From positions 1-37,222 of IMG/VR virus record IMGVR_UViG_3300048834_000889: DNA of 37,222 nucleotides, one strand, 5' to 3'. Of this stretch, positions 6,377 to 13,586 are shown piece after piece; the stretch's first letter is position 1, and every line of letters starts with the position of its first letter. The notes beneath the pieces are model-generated. The model saw nothing but the letters and a program-made list of their open reading frames with translations, made no database searches and was not told the origin of the DNA. Position numbers and translations under genes: made by a program. Source of the stretch: a virus.

Positions 6377-6529
6377 GTGGCTGAAAAGTTCTATCTGGTC
6401 CCGCCTGAAGGTTACAAAATCATCTTCAGGGCGTCGACAACGCTTCCTGACGGCACGCGCATCTACGCTCGGCAATACGGCCGCAAGGCCTTCCCGATCC
6501 TCGTACCCATCGACTCGCACTCTCGCTAA
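6377..6529 (+). CDS. Small hypothetical protein, 50 aa
   Basis: The GTG at 6377 has ACGGAGG 8 bp upstream, and the frame closes at a TAA just before a strong terminator. The product begins MAEKFYLVPPEGYKIIFRA and ends PILVPIDSHSR. It is basic with alternating hydrophobic residues, as in a small beta-rich fold. No family is recognised. The 150 bp before it hold a 9-bp stem (6233-6241 with 6249-6257) without a T-run. It could share the ImmR/ImmA transcript as a small lysogeny-expressed accessory protein. Confidence 0.7.
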   Translation: MAEKFYLVPPEGYKIIFRASTTLPDGTRIYARQYGRKAFPILVPIDSHSR

Positions 6530-6537
6530 TCCAACGG

Positions 6538-6577
6538 GCCCCTGGAAGCGCACGGCACCTTCCAGGGGCTCTTTCTA
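6538..6577 (+). terminator. Intrinsic terminator after the 50-aa gene
   Basis: CCCCTGGAAG (6539-6548) pairs perfectly with CTTCCAGGGG (6559-6568), and CTCTTTCTAT follows. It ends the rightward lysogeny transcript facing the converging lysis operon. Confidence 0.85.
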
Positions 6578-6592
6578 TAACAAATCTCTGCT

Positions 6593-6982
6593 CTATCCGG
6601 TCTTCGCTTCCACCGACTCCGCGATCCCGCTCGGTTTCCAGAAGGTCGTATAGGTCACCGTCGCCGAGACCAAGACGATCAGAAAGCTCGTCACCAGATC
6701 CGAGGCCGTAAGCTCGCCGGCAAAATAGCTCGTGCCGGCGGCCGCGGCGGTGCTGACCGCGAACGTCATCAGCCCCTTGGCCTGGCTGCTCCACCGCTGC
6801 CGGTTGACCACGGCGATCGCCAGCGGCAGGAAGGTGCCGACCAGAAAGCTCCAGCGGCCGACGTTGGTGTCGGGGATGACGGCGCTCTCCTGCGCCGCCG
6901 CGCCGGTCACCAGACCGATCAGCAGCAGGAGCGACAGGCCGAGGATGCGCAGAAACCGGAAACGATTGCGACGAATGATCAC
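6593..6982 (-). CDS. Holin-like membrane protein with signal sequence
   Basis: The GTG start has GGGAGGAG 6-7 bp upstream. The 129-aa product has a basic N-terminus and a strongly hydrophobic segment (about residues 11-30) ending in GAAAQ, like a signal peptide. Two or three further hydrophobic segments follow (about 46-60, 70-90 and 93-112) before a short charged tail. As the last gene of the lysis block, just after the endolysin, it is a plausible holin or spanin-like factor. The assignment rests on topology and context, not a family match. Confidence 0.7.
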   Translation of the reverse strand: MIIRRNRFRFLRILGLSLLLLIGLVTGAAAQESAVIPDTNVGRWSFLVGTFLPLAIAVVNRQRWSSQAKGLMTFAVSTAAAAGTSYFAGELTASDLVTSFLIVLVSATVTYTTFWKPSGIAESVEAKTG

Positions 6983-6985
6983 GGT

Positions 6986-7066
6986 TCACTCCTCCCGTTG
7001 CTGGCCGAGCACGGCCACGATGATCACGACGGCGACGATGAGCGCCGTCCACTCAAACGGACTCAC
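6986..7066 (-). CDS. 26-aa membrane micro-protein in the lysis operon
   Basis: A GTG at 7066 starts one base after the endolysin stop. The frame encodes MSPFEWTALIVAVVIIVAVL followed by a short charged tail, so one transmembrane helix. It stops 3 bp before the next gene's start codon and contains that gene's GGGAGGAG ribosome-binding site. Small single-helix proteins beside endolysins often act as holin or antiholin; that role is inferred. The tight spacing argues for real, coupled translation. Confidence 0.6.
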   Translation of the reverse strand: MSPFEWTALIVAVVIIVAVLGQQREE

Positions 7067-7067
7067 G

Positions 7068-8501
7068 TCACAAGGCCCGGGGCGCCTGCTCGGCCTGGAA
7101 CCCGTCGCTCCACCGGAACAGCCGGCTGCCGTCCCCGCGCCGGATGACATCAACCAGTCGCCCGATCCGGGCCTTGGTGTAGCGCTCGGTCGGCTTCAGC
7201 TGCGCCCAGATGTGGGCGAGCCATGCCTGGCACTCGCTGCGGCTGGGATCGAACCGGAACGGCTGGCTCGCCCACGGCACCGTTAGCGTCCCGTAGAGCC
7301 GGCTGGCCAGCGCCTGCGTCATGCCCGGCGGGTAGAGCGGCAGCGGCTCGGGCTCTGGCACCACGATGCCGCCGACCAGCTGGTGCTGCTTGAGCAGCGC
7401 CTTCACGCCCGCCTGATGCTCATCGACCTGGTCGCGCACCCCGGCGCCCGGGCATTCGTTGTTGGAGTTGCCGCCCTTGCCGGTGAACTCCCGGTGCTCG
7501 AAGTCGGTCACGAGCCCAAACCTCGGATTGACCGGGTAACTGGTGTACGGCACCCGCAGATCGATCCCGCGTGGGTGGTTGCTCGCCCCGTCGAACAGCC
7601 ACGCCCAGAGCGCGATGCTCGCCTCGAGCTGGGGATCGGTCAGGCGCGCCGGCGACCGCAGGATGTGCTCGACCGAGAAGAGCCGGTCATTGACCGCGTT
7701 GACCCCGAACCGCTCCACGAACGCCGGGCCGTCGCCTTCGAGCCCCTGGGTATTGCCGTTGGCCCAGCCGGACCGCACCCCGAACGGATCGTTGAACATG
7801 GCGATCCGGCCCGCCTTGTCAATCGTGAAGTCCCAGAGGGCGTCCGCGTGGCGCTCCCCACCCACGGAGACGAACCCGCGATACCACTCGAGCGTCTGCT
7901 CCCCATCGGTGCAGTGGCGGACCCCGCCGACCGGCATCCGGGGCGCCACCTGGAAATACCCATTGCCCGGCCCGGCCTTGGTCACGATCATGTCCAGGAT
8001 CGCCGGTCTGGGAACGCGCCCGTACACGATCTGGCTTTGCGCCGGCGGTGGGCTCGGCGGCGGCACGGTGTCGCCGATCAACGGCAGCGCGGTGAAGTAC
8101 TGCTCGATTGTCCGGACGTACTGGGCGACGTTGTTGTTGTCATAGCCCGGCGCGTAAACGTTGATCAGGTCCCCGACTGACTGGGTGTCCTTGTAGGCAT
8201 ACCCGGGATCGTGGATCCGCTCGTTCCATTCCTGGATGCAGTCGGCCACTGAGGCGAAGGCCATGAACGACCCACCGCCCCGCTGCTTGAGGTTGAGCGG
8301 GTTCTTCATCCCGGCCGGCACCGCGGCGAAGTCGATGCCGCCCGAGCTCTCGGCCTGGAGCATGCCCCGCATCAGCCGGGAGACCGGCCGCGCCGCCTCC
8401 CAGCAGGCGCGCGCTTCGGGCCGCAGGATCGACGCCGCCGGCAGCGAGTCCCGGAAGGCCTCGAAGGAACAGTCACCGGAGATTCGCCAGTTGGTAGCCA
8501 T
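7068..8501 (-). CDS. Modular endolysin: N-terminal glycan-hydrolase-like domain plus Amidase_2
   Basis: This degrades peptidoglycan for host lysis. The 477-aa protein has an N-terminal module (about residues 40-140, MLQAES and later AQYVRTIEQYF) resembling glucosaminidase or lysozyme-like phage domains. A Pro-rich linker (about 145-160) follows. The central module resembles N-acetylmuramoyl-L-alanine amidase type 2, with SVEH and a C-terminal zinc-ligand CPG. A C-terminal helical module (about 390-477) with several Trp may bind the wall. GGAGG is 6-7 bp before the start, and the stop is one base from the 26-aa gene. The amidase call is firmer than the N-terminal one. Confidence 0.82.
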   Translation of the reverse strand: MATNWRISGDCSFEAFRDSLPAASILRPEARACWEAARPVSRLMRGMLQAESSGGIDFAAVPAGMKNPLNLKQRGGGSFMAFASVADCIQEWNERIHDPGYAYKDTQSVGDLINVYAPGYDNNNVAQYVRTIEQYFTALPLIGDTVPPPSPPPAQSQIVYGRVPRPAILDMIVTKAGPGNGYFQVAPRMPVGGVRHCTDGEQTLEWYRGFVSVGGERHADALWDFTIDKAGRIAMFNDPFGVRSGWANGNTQGLEGDGPAFVERFGVNAVNDRLFSVEHILRSPARLTDPQLEASIALWAWLFDGASNHPRGIDLRVPYTSYPVNPRFGLVTDFEHREFTGKGGNSNNECPGAGVRDQVDEHQAGVKALLKQHQLVGGIVVPEPEPLPLYPPGMTQALASRLYGTLTVPWASQPFRFDPSRSECQAWLAHIWAQLKPTERYTKARIGRLVDVIRRGDGSRLFRWSDGFQAEQAPRAL

Positions 8502-8502
8502 G

Positions 8503-8898
8503 TCAGTCCTCCTGGGTGTCGCAGGTCGCCAGCCGATCCACGCGGCCCCGCAGGTCCCGCACGTCCGTCTCCAGCCGAGCGATTCGCTCGGTGATCGGCC
8601 GCGTGCCGCGCTCGACGGCCTGCTGGAGCCGCGCGTCGAGCTCGCCGTTCAGCTGCTGCCGGATCTGCTTGACCCCCTTGGCCGTTTCCTCACCGGTGGC
8701 GGCGGCCTTGTTGACCCCCCGGATCAGCGGGAAGAGCACGCCCAGCACCGGCGTGATCATCAGGGTGCCGAGCAGGGTCATCAGGGCGATGGTGTTCGGC
8801 GAGTCGGCGACCTCCAGCCCCACCGCCGCCGCCGACAGGGTGAACACAATGGCGATCGATGCGCCCACCGCCAGCGCCGTGTGGTCCCGATTGCTCAT
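8503..8898 (-). CDS. DUF2746-like membrane protein with coiled coil
   Basis: The start at 8898 is chosen because GGAG lies 7 bp upstream; a longer frame to 8964 would run through a terminator-like hairpin. The 131-aa product has two hydrophobic segments (about residues 8-28 and 38-60) and a charged heptad-rich tail (about 75-125, RIARLETDVRDLRGRVDRL). The layout resembles small phage DUF2746 or holin-associated proteins. It lies directly upstream of the endolysin, with a one-base gap between its stop and the next ATG. Role: probably lysis or membrane functions. Confidence 0.7.
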   Translation of the reverse strand: MSNRDHTALAVGASIAIVFTLSAAAVGLEVADSPNTIALMTLLGTLMITPVLGVLFPLIRGVNKAAATGEETAKGVKQIRQQLNGELDARLQQAVERGTRPITERIARLETDVRDLRGRVDRLATCDTQED

Positions 8899-8910
8899 CC
8901 ATCCGCTCCA

Positions 8911-8992
8911 ACAAAAATGGCCGCCGGCCGCGCATCCCTGCGCGAACCGGCGGCCCGAAACCACCGCATCTGTTCTGGCCAGTTTAGCAGAT
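8911..8992 (-). promoter_or_regulatory. Structured leader element, copy A
   Basis: Read leftward: an extended -10 box TGCTAAACT (8989-8981), a short leader, then a hairpin. The outer stem is 8919-8927 with 8947-8955 (GCCGCCGG core). A 2-nt asymmetric bulge follows, then an inner stem 8929-8934 with 8939-8944. TTTTT (8917-8913) follows, then the start region of the 8503-8898 gene. The same architecture occurs at 25082-25170 and 29829-29913. Confidence 0.65.
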
Positions 8993-9012
8993 CAGGCCGG
9001 CCGCCTCGCCGC

Positions 9013-9450
9013 TCAGGCCGCGATCGACCACGCCGCATCCTCGTACCCGGGCAACTGGCAGATCGCCTTGACGGTCAGTGCGTCACAAAACGCTTTGGCC
9101 TGACTCGTTAACCAGCCGGGGTGCTCGCTGCTCTGGTACGCGTAGGCGTGGATCGCTTTGAGCACCGCGACCGGCTCCAGCGACGCGAGCGGCCAGAACC
9201 GGACGTCGTACGTCTCCGGATCGGGCGTCGGCACCGGTCCGGGCAGTGCATCGGGCGGGCAGTCGGGATAGCGGTACGAAACGCTCGCGATGTTCTCCCG
9301 CAGCAGCATGCGGCCGGTCTCGGAGGCGTTGCTGCTGGTCAACCGGTGCGCGGCGGCCGCGTAGAGCATCCCGTGCTCCATCGGGTCGAGGTAGAGCGCG
9401 GCGCTGATCAGCAGATCGATGTGGGCGGAGGAGACAACGTATGCGGACAT
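9013..9450 (-). CDS. Conserved phage hypothetical protein, 145 aa
   Basis: AAAGGA is about 8 bp before the ATG. The N-terminus, MSAYVVSSAHIDLLISAALY, resembles a family seen in actinophages and other siphoviruses, with a HID motif near the start and an IASVSYRYPD segment near the middle. The function of that family is unknown to me. The C-terminal part is rich in aromatic residues and Ala. It lies between the SWIM protein and the lysis genes in the leftward transcript. Confidence 0.7.
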   Translation of the reverse strand: MSAYVVSSAHIDLLISAALYLDPMEHGMLYAAAAHRLTSSNASETGRMLLRENIASVSYRYPDCPPDALPGPVPTPDPETYDVRFWPLASLEPVAVLKAIHAYAYQSSEHPGWLTSQAKAFCDALTVKAICQLPGYEDAAWSIAA

Positions 9451-9478
9451 GGCCGGATCCTTTCGTGGCGAGGAGGCG

Positions 9479-9505
9479 AGCGGGCCGGGTCATCTCCGGC
9501 CCGCT
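9479..9505. repeat. 10-bp inverted repeat before the 9013-9450 gene
   Basis: AGCGGGCCGG (9479-9488) pairs perfectly with CCGGCCCGCT (9496-9505) around a 7-nt loop. It lies between the SWIM gene and the next start codon. No T-run follows leftward, so it is more likely a processing, stability or weak attenuation structure than a full terminator. Confidence 0.6.
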
Positions 9506-9514
9506 GAGATCGAC

Positions 9515-9838
9515 CTAGGCGGCGTTCGCGGCCGGGGTGGCGGGATCAGGCGAGAGCACCCGCTCGACCAGCGCCAGCGCCAGGTGCTTGCACATCCCGC
9601 TGTGGGCAAACCCCTCGCAGGTGCAGGTGGCGTCCGGCACATTGACCGCGTAGTACACGTTGCCGTCCCGGCTGCTGGTGGCCAGGCAGCGGCGCCGCAC
9701 GCTGCCGATCAGGGTCACGCCTTCGATCACCGCCTTCATCGCCAGCCGGATCACCCGTTGCTCCGGGGTCTCGCCGGCGAGCGGGCGGCTGACCATGGCG
9801 AGGGTGATGTGGCCGGGAACATCGAACATCAGCTGCAT
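9515..9838 (-). CDS. Small SWIM zinc-finger protein
   Basis: The ATG at 9838 is chosen for AGGAG 6-7 bp upstream; an in-frame ATG at 9934 would run through the divergent promoter. The 107-aa product ends in a SWIM motif: C-x-C (CTC) followed by GMCKH, the C-x-C-xn-C-x-H zinc ligand pattern. SWIM fingers bind nucleic acid or proteins. It is the first gene of the leftward unit expressed from the divergent promoter at 9923-9951. A regulatory or DNA-associated role is likely; the exact function is unknown. Confidence 0.75.
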   Translation of the reverse strand: MQLMFDVPGHITLAMVSRPLAGETPEQRVIRLAMKAVIEGVTLIGSVRRRCLATSSRDGNVYYAVNVPDATCTCEGFAHSGMCKHLALALVERVLSPDPATPAANAA

Positions 9839-9907
9839 CGTGGACTCCTGTCCGGTGGGGCCAGCGGAGGTCCGAAGTCCGCCGGCGACTGTCGGTGAAG
9901 CACGCTC

Positions 9908-9951
9908 TTGCTTCATGCCTCTATTGTAGTGCATAATGCGCTACACGTCAA
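9908..9951. promoter_or_regulatory. Divergent promoters with a shared operator
   Basis: Leftward: TTGACG (9951-9946), 17-bp spacer, TACAAT (9928-9923). Rightward: TTGCTT (9908-9913), 18-bp spacer, CATAAT (9932-9937). A 21-bp dyad at 9925-9945, with arms TGTAG-T-GCAT and ATGC-G-CTACA (one mismatch), fills the leftward spacer and covers the rightward -10 box. One bound repressor could shut both. The ribbon-helix-helix protein at 9980 is the obvious candidate. Confidence 0.75.
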
Positions 9952-9979
9952 GCATTTCGGCGTGAAAAGGAGCGGAATC

Positions 9980-10168
9980 ATGGGGAAAAAGCGAGCCGTG
10001 CCGACATCGTTTCGCCTCTCCGACGAGGCCCGCCGGCTGCTCGGCGAGATCGCGCGTATGCAGGGGATCGGGGTCACGCAGGTGCTCGAATGGGTCATCC
10101 GGGAAAAGGCGCGGGAGCTCGGCATCCCGCTGCGGGGCTATGAAAACGGCGACCAGGCCGAAACCTGA
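9980..10168 (+). CDS. Ribbon-helix-helix-type regulator, 62 aa
   Basis: The ATG at 9980 has AAAAGGAG with 7-bp spacing. The short basic protein has a predicted N-terminal strand (VPTSFRLS) followed by two helices (EARRLLGEIARMQG and VTQVLEWVIREKARELG), matching the CopG/Arc ribbon-helix-helix fold. These proteins dimerise and bind dyads near promoters. It is transcribed divergently from the lysis block, and its promoter overlaps a 21-bp dyad. Autorepression and control of the leftward genes is the most economical reading (inference). Confidence 0.75.
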   Translation: MGKKRAVPTSFRLSDEARRLLGEIARMQGIGVTQVLEWVIREKARELGIPLRGYENGDQAET

Positions 10169-10242
10169 TCGCCGCGAGCGTGCTTCACCGCTTCGGACGG
10201 TGATGCACAATCGAGTGTAGCAGGGAGGATCCTCGGATCGAT

Positions 10243-10653
10243 TCAGCTTTCGACGTGATCCCGTGCGTGATGCCCGGTCAGAGTGATTGTGAGGACGAGA
10301 CGTTGGTTACGTGACCAAGCGCGAGCATATTGAAACTCCACAATGTCCCAGACCTGCTCCAGCCGGCCGACCACACGCGCTTCGGGCACCGAGAGGCTGA
10401 TGCGCCCTGCACCATTGGTGACGCGATTTCGTTGCCCTTGCGGAAGCGTGCGCCGCAGCTGCTTGAAATCGTTGTCGTGCGTCACAATAATAAGACCATT
10501 AACCTCAATCAAAAAAGCGAGTAGCTCGTCCGGTGATCCCCGTGCAACCACATCCCGAGCAACAAATACCTCATATCCACGAGCTCTTAACCACTCGCCG
10601 ACATTGTCAGCAACGTTCTCATCGGTGAGAAACCGCATCGGCGGCGCGGACAC
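10243..10653 (-). CDS. DUF5615 PIN-like toxin
   Basis: The product resembles DUF5615 (Mut7-C/PIN-like) ribonuclease toxins. It has an N-terminal RFLTDEN segment with a conserved acidic residue, a GYEVFVARDV segment, then IIVTHDNDFKQLRR with the second acidic cluster. The C-terminus is basic and strand-rich. Translation may begin at the GTG (10653) or the ATG at 10638, which gives the more typical MRFLTDEN start. It follows the antitoxin gene with a 2-bp gap. Codons look less GC-biased than in the phage genes, which suggests separate acquisition. The cassette may stabilise the prophage or exclude rivals. Confidence 0.8.
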   Translation of the reverse strand: MSAPPMRFLTDENVADNVGEWLRARGYEVFVARDVVARGSPDELLAFLIEVNGLIIVTHDNDFKQLRRTLPQGQRNRVTNGAGRISLSVPEARVVGRLEQVWDIVEFQYARAWSRNQRLVLTITLTGHHARDHVES

Positions 10654-10655
10654 AG

Positions 10656-11333
10656 TTAGGCGGCTTCGCGCAACGCGTTCTCGTGTTCGATAGCCTTAAG
10701 TATATCGATGAGTGTGACGTGTGGGTATTGCCGGAGAATTTCTTCCGGTGTGTAGCCGGCTTCGTGGAAACTCCAAATAGCGCGGGTCGGCACGCGAGTT
10801 CCGGCAATAATCCATGCATTGTGTGCGATGTGTCGATGACGCGTGATCTTTCCAACGTCTGCTGGGTTCCGCTCACGCAACTGCTGTTGCAGTGGCAACG
10901 TGTCCCGATGCACGTCTTCCAAGAGAATCGTTTCCATTACGCCTTGCCCAAACCTCGAACCGGAAGCCCATTCGCCGGAAGCCGGATCGCGGAAAACGAG
11001 GTGGCGATCATTGGTTACACGAATCTGAAGAGATGCCCACGGCGCTTCGTCAAACTGAGCAAGATAGGTTCCCACTCGACGCAGCTCCTCGAGTGAAATA
11101 CGGAATCGGTTTCGAAAGAGCGCGAGGGCCCTAAGGCTGACGAGGTCGCGATATGAATAGATTCGACGGTAGGGACGATGCGGCCTTTCGTCGACGTAGG
11201 TAGCCCTAAACACGCCGCTCGTCTCCCAATACCGGAGCTGCCGTTGCGTCAACCCTGTTAGGCGCTCTACTTGTTGCCCCGTGAACGCGAGAATTGGTTC
11301 GTTCGTCGTGGCGGTGAATGCGGGCATCGCCAC
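10656..11333 (-). CDS. MerR-type HTH plus DUF433 antitoxin
   Basis: The 225-aa protein has an N-terminal MerR-like winged helix (about residues 17-90, with LTQRQLRYWETSGV and YSYRDLVSLRAL). A central linker follows, then a C-terminal DUF433 domain (about 160-220, with AGTRVPTRAIWSFHEAGYTPEEILRQYP). DUF433 proteins are antitoxins of DUF5615 toxins, and that toxin follows immediately. The HTH suggests the antitoxin represses its own operon. A perfect 14-bp palindrome overlaps the promoter upstream. Confidence 0.85.
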   Translation of the reverse strand: MAMPAFTATTNEPILAFTGQQVERLTGLTQRQLRYWETSGVFRATYVDERPHRPYRRIYSYRDLVSLRALALFRNRFRISLEELRRVGTYLAQFDEAPWASLQIRVTNDRHLVFRDPASGEWASGSRFGQGVMETILLEDVHRDTLPLQQQLRERNPADVGKITRHRHIAHNAWIIAGTRVPTRAIWSFHEAGYTPEEILRQYPHVTLIDILKAIEHENALREAA

Positions 11334-11377
11334 TCGTCCTTTCCTGTCGCAGCGGCTGATACCGCTCGTGCGGCCCC

Positions 11378-11414
11378 ATTGTGTGCTCGCGTGGCAACCG
11401 TGTCAATATTGACA
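11378..11414 (-). promoter_or_regulatory. Toxin-antitoxin promoter with palindromic operator
   Basis: Leftward TTGACA (11406-11401), a 17-bp spacer and CACAAT (11383-11378) precede the antitoxin gene. TGTCAATATTGACA (11401-11414) is a perfect palindrome containing the -35 box, consistent with repression by the HTH antitoxin. Confidence 0.7.
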
Positions 11415-11476
11415 ATCGCGCCACGGCGTCGGTGAGTGGCTTATCAACGCCAGCACAGGAGCAACGAATCCATCAT

Positions 11477-11683
11477 TCACGCGGCCCGCTTGAGCCACGC
11501 CGTCCGCCGCAGCGCATACCGCCGCTCGCTCCCGCACGCCGGGCATCGCAGCCACCAGACACCCCGCTCTCGCTCGCTGTCCCGCTCAATTCCCCGCAGC
11601 AGCACCAGATTCCCCGATGCCCGCACGTACCCGAGCAACGCATGGCATTCGGGGCGCTGGCAGCAGAGCGCGGTCCGGCTCAC
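11477..11683 (-). CDS. Small zinc-ribbon protein, 68 aa
   Basis: This Cys-rich basic protein has CCQRPEC near the N-terminus and CPAC in its second half, which could form one zinc site. Charged strands and the end YALRRTAWLKRAA follow. It resembles short phage Com-like or zinc-ribbon proteins but no family is certain. The GTG start lies 5 bp past the stop of the preceding leftward gene, in a tail-gene context. Confidence 0.55.
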   Translation of the reverse strand: MSRTALCCQRPECHALLGYVRASGNLVLLRGIERDSERERGVWWLRCPACGSERRYALRRTAWLKRAA

Positions 11684-11687
11684 CGCT

Positions 11688-11957
11688 CTACCCCAACGGA
11701 TCCGCCGGCATCAGCGCTTTGGCCGTCTCGGCCGCCGCCAGCCGCGCGTTGGTCACGTAGCGCTGGAAGGTCTCGTCGCTCTCGCCGTCACCCCGGGTGA
11801 TGCGAATGACCGGCACCCCCTTGACCACGATGGTCGCTCCCGGCGAATCCGGGTTGCGTGTATCGTGAATGACCTCGACGGCCTCGAGCGCCGCCTCCCT
11901 GGCTGCCGACGCGTTCGGCACCGTTCGTTCCAGGTTCGGTGGTTTCGGTGTGCTCAT
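11688..11957 (-). CDS. Hypothetical protein, 89 aa
   Basis: GGAGG is about 7 bp before the ATG. The protein has a Pro-rich N-terminus, an Ala-rich helix, a beta segment (GATIVVKGVPVIRITRG) and a C-terminal helix. It lies at the distal end of the tail operon, downstream of the putative fibre protein, so a small virion or tail-tip accessory protein is possible. No family is recognised. Confidence 0.6.
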   Translation of the reverse strand: MSTPKPPNLERTVPNASAAREAALEAVEVIHDTRNPDSPGATIVVKGVPVIRITRGDGESDETFQRYVTNARLAAAETAKALMPADPLG

Positions 11958-11979
11958 GCGATCCTCCTCGACCGGCCGG

Positions 11980-12591
11980 TCAAACCGGCGTCATGACGTT
12001 CAGCGGGATGCACAGGCCAAACACGACGGCGTCGTTGATCGAGCCGGTCCCGCCCGTCACCCGCGCCCGCCCCGCGATGTTGATCGTCGCTCCCGTGCCC
12101 ACCACGGTCTTGATCTCCACGGCCACCAGGGTCCGCTCGCCACTGACCGTCGCGGTCCGCATCCCTTCGGTATTGGTCCCGCTCGCCTCGATCCGCACCT
12201 GGCTGATGATGCTCTGGCCGCTCGGCGCGTTGGCCGCCATCGCCGCCACCCCGATCACCAGGTAGGGCACGCCGGCCGCGAGCACGGAACTGGTATTCCC
12301 GTTGACAATCGTGGTGCCCGTGGTGCTCGACACCGAGTCTGCCGTGATGCTCCCCTTGGCCGCTTTCACGGCGGGCAGCCCCGGCGTGGCGTAGGCCAGC
12401 GCGGCCAGCAGCGCCCCGGCCGGCGCCGGCCGGGGCGCGTGGCTCCGCTCCCCGTCGCGCTGGGCCAGCAGTCGCTCCACCGCGGCCAGCCGCTCCTCCA
12501 GCGTTTGCCGGGGCGTGACCCCGAATTGCCGGTCGGTGGCGGCGAAGACCACATCCTCCGGGTTGACGAGCGTGGGGGGATTGCGCCGCAT
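11980..12591 (-). CDS. Putative minor tail/fibre protein
   Basis: Start ATG 12591 overlaps the previous stop as TGATG, with GGAGG 8 bp upstream. The 203-aa protein has an N-terminal helical segment with LEERLAAVERLLAQRD (coiled-coil-like). A long Gly/Ser/Thr/Val-rich region follows (about residues 75-203), as in the repetitive beta structure of phage tail-tip and fibre proteins. It follows the tail hub gene, the usual place for host-recognition proteins. The call is by composition and context. Confidence 0.6.
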   Translation of the reverse strand: MRRNPPTLVNPEDVVFAATDRQFGVTPRQTLEERLAAVERLLAQRDGERSHAPRPAPAGALLAALAYATPGLPAVKAAKGSITADSVSSTTGTTIVNGNTSSVLAAGVPYLVIGVAAMAANAPSGQSIISQVRIEASGTNTEGMRTATVSGERTLVAVEIKTVVGTGATINIAGRARVTGGTGSINDAVVFGLCIPLNVMTPV

Positions 12592-13586
12592 CACCCGATC
12601 CTCCGATCCGTGACGATGCCGGAGAGGGCCATGATGCCGTCCGGCTCACTCAGCGAGCGCGCCATCACCCGCACGGTGATCTGCTGGTTATTGCCGGGCA
12701 ACAGGCAGGCAATCGTGTCCCCCTCTCGGAACCAGCCGAAGCAGCGATCGACATTGACGATCCGCCCCTCGAACGTCTGGCCCAACGAGGCCAGCCGGTT
12801 CACCAGCGCCTGCGCGGCCGGCCGCAGCGCAATCACGCTGCCCGGCATGGCCAACACCGTTTCGTCCTGCCGGCGTCCGTGCGCGGCGATGCTGGCCGGA
12901 TTCTCGACCCGCACCGCCCGCCGCAGATCGGTCCGGTCATCGAGCGCGTACACCAGCAGATCGTTGATCACCGGGGCGATCGAATCGGGCAGGCTGTAGG
13001 CGACGATGTGCCGGGGCGCGACGAGCTGCCGCGTCGCGGAGCGGTCCGTGCCGGTCCGGCCCCAGGTGAAGGCCATGGTGTCGGGATCGATCCGCCACTC
13101 CGCGCCCGCCGCCCGGGCGAGGCCGTCGAGCGCCGAACCGAGCGTCTGGCCGTCGAGCCGCAGTTCCACCGGCTGCCCGGTTTCGTCGGCCGTCCGGTCC
13201 CGTACCCAGACCGGCCCGTGCCGCTCGGCATCGGCCAGCGCCGCCAGCGCCAGGGTGCCGGGCGGGCCGAAGAGCGGCCGCGCTCGCCGCGACAGGCGGC
13301 GGTCACTGAGCAGGATGCGCCAGTCGGTGGCGGTCAGTTCGGTGGTGCCGTCGTCGCGGGGCTGCGTTTCCTGCACGACCCCGGCCCACGTCCCGACATC
13401 GTTGGACTCCACCCGCACCCACATGCCTTTCGGCTGCGTCAGCCCGGCCTGCACCAGCGTCTCGGTCAGGAGTTCCGCCGAGAGGGTGCCCGGCGTTTCG
13501 ACCGCCCAGCTCCGGCTAATCCCGTTGGTGGGAAGGCGCTGTTCGTTCCCGCCGCCGATGTCGGAGAGGAGGATGCGGGCGGCCAT
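12591..13586 (-). CDS. Tail hub/baseplate protein, Gp37-like
   Basis: The ATG at 13586 overlaps the upstream stop (TGATG), so the longer frame to 13691 is rejected. The 331-aa protein resembles siphovirus tail proteins of the ReqiPepy6 Gp37 or hub type. It has a beta-rich N-terminus, a WAGVVQETQPRDDGTTELTA segment, a helical insertion (about 105-165), and C-terminal strands around the phrases EGRIVNVDRCFGWF and REGDTIACLLPG. Such proteins form the hub that closes the tail tube and opens on adsorption. It follows the distal tail gene. Confidence 0.7.
   Translation of the reverse strand: MAARILLSDIGGGNEQRLPTNGISRSWAVETPGTLSAELLTETLVQAGLTQPKGMWVRVESNDVGTWAGVVQETQPRDDGTTELTATDWRILLSDRRLSRRARPLFGPPGTLALAALADAERHGPVWVRDRTADETGQPVELRLDGQTLGSALDGLARAAGAEWRIDPDTMAFTWGRTGTDRSATRQLVAPRHIVAYSLPDSIAPVINDLLVYALDDRTDLRRAVRVENPASIAAHGRRQDETVLAMPGSVIALRPAAQALVNRLASLGQTFEGRIVNVDRCFGWFREGDTIACLLPGNNQQITVRVMARSLSEPDGIMALSGIVTDRRIG

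Noticed and set aside
10169-10242. Terminator after the ribbon-helix-helix gene
   Set aside because: A hairpin can be drawn (GTGC...GCAC with inner pairs), but no T-run follows and pairing is imperfect.
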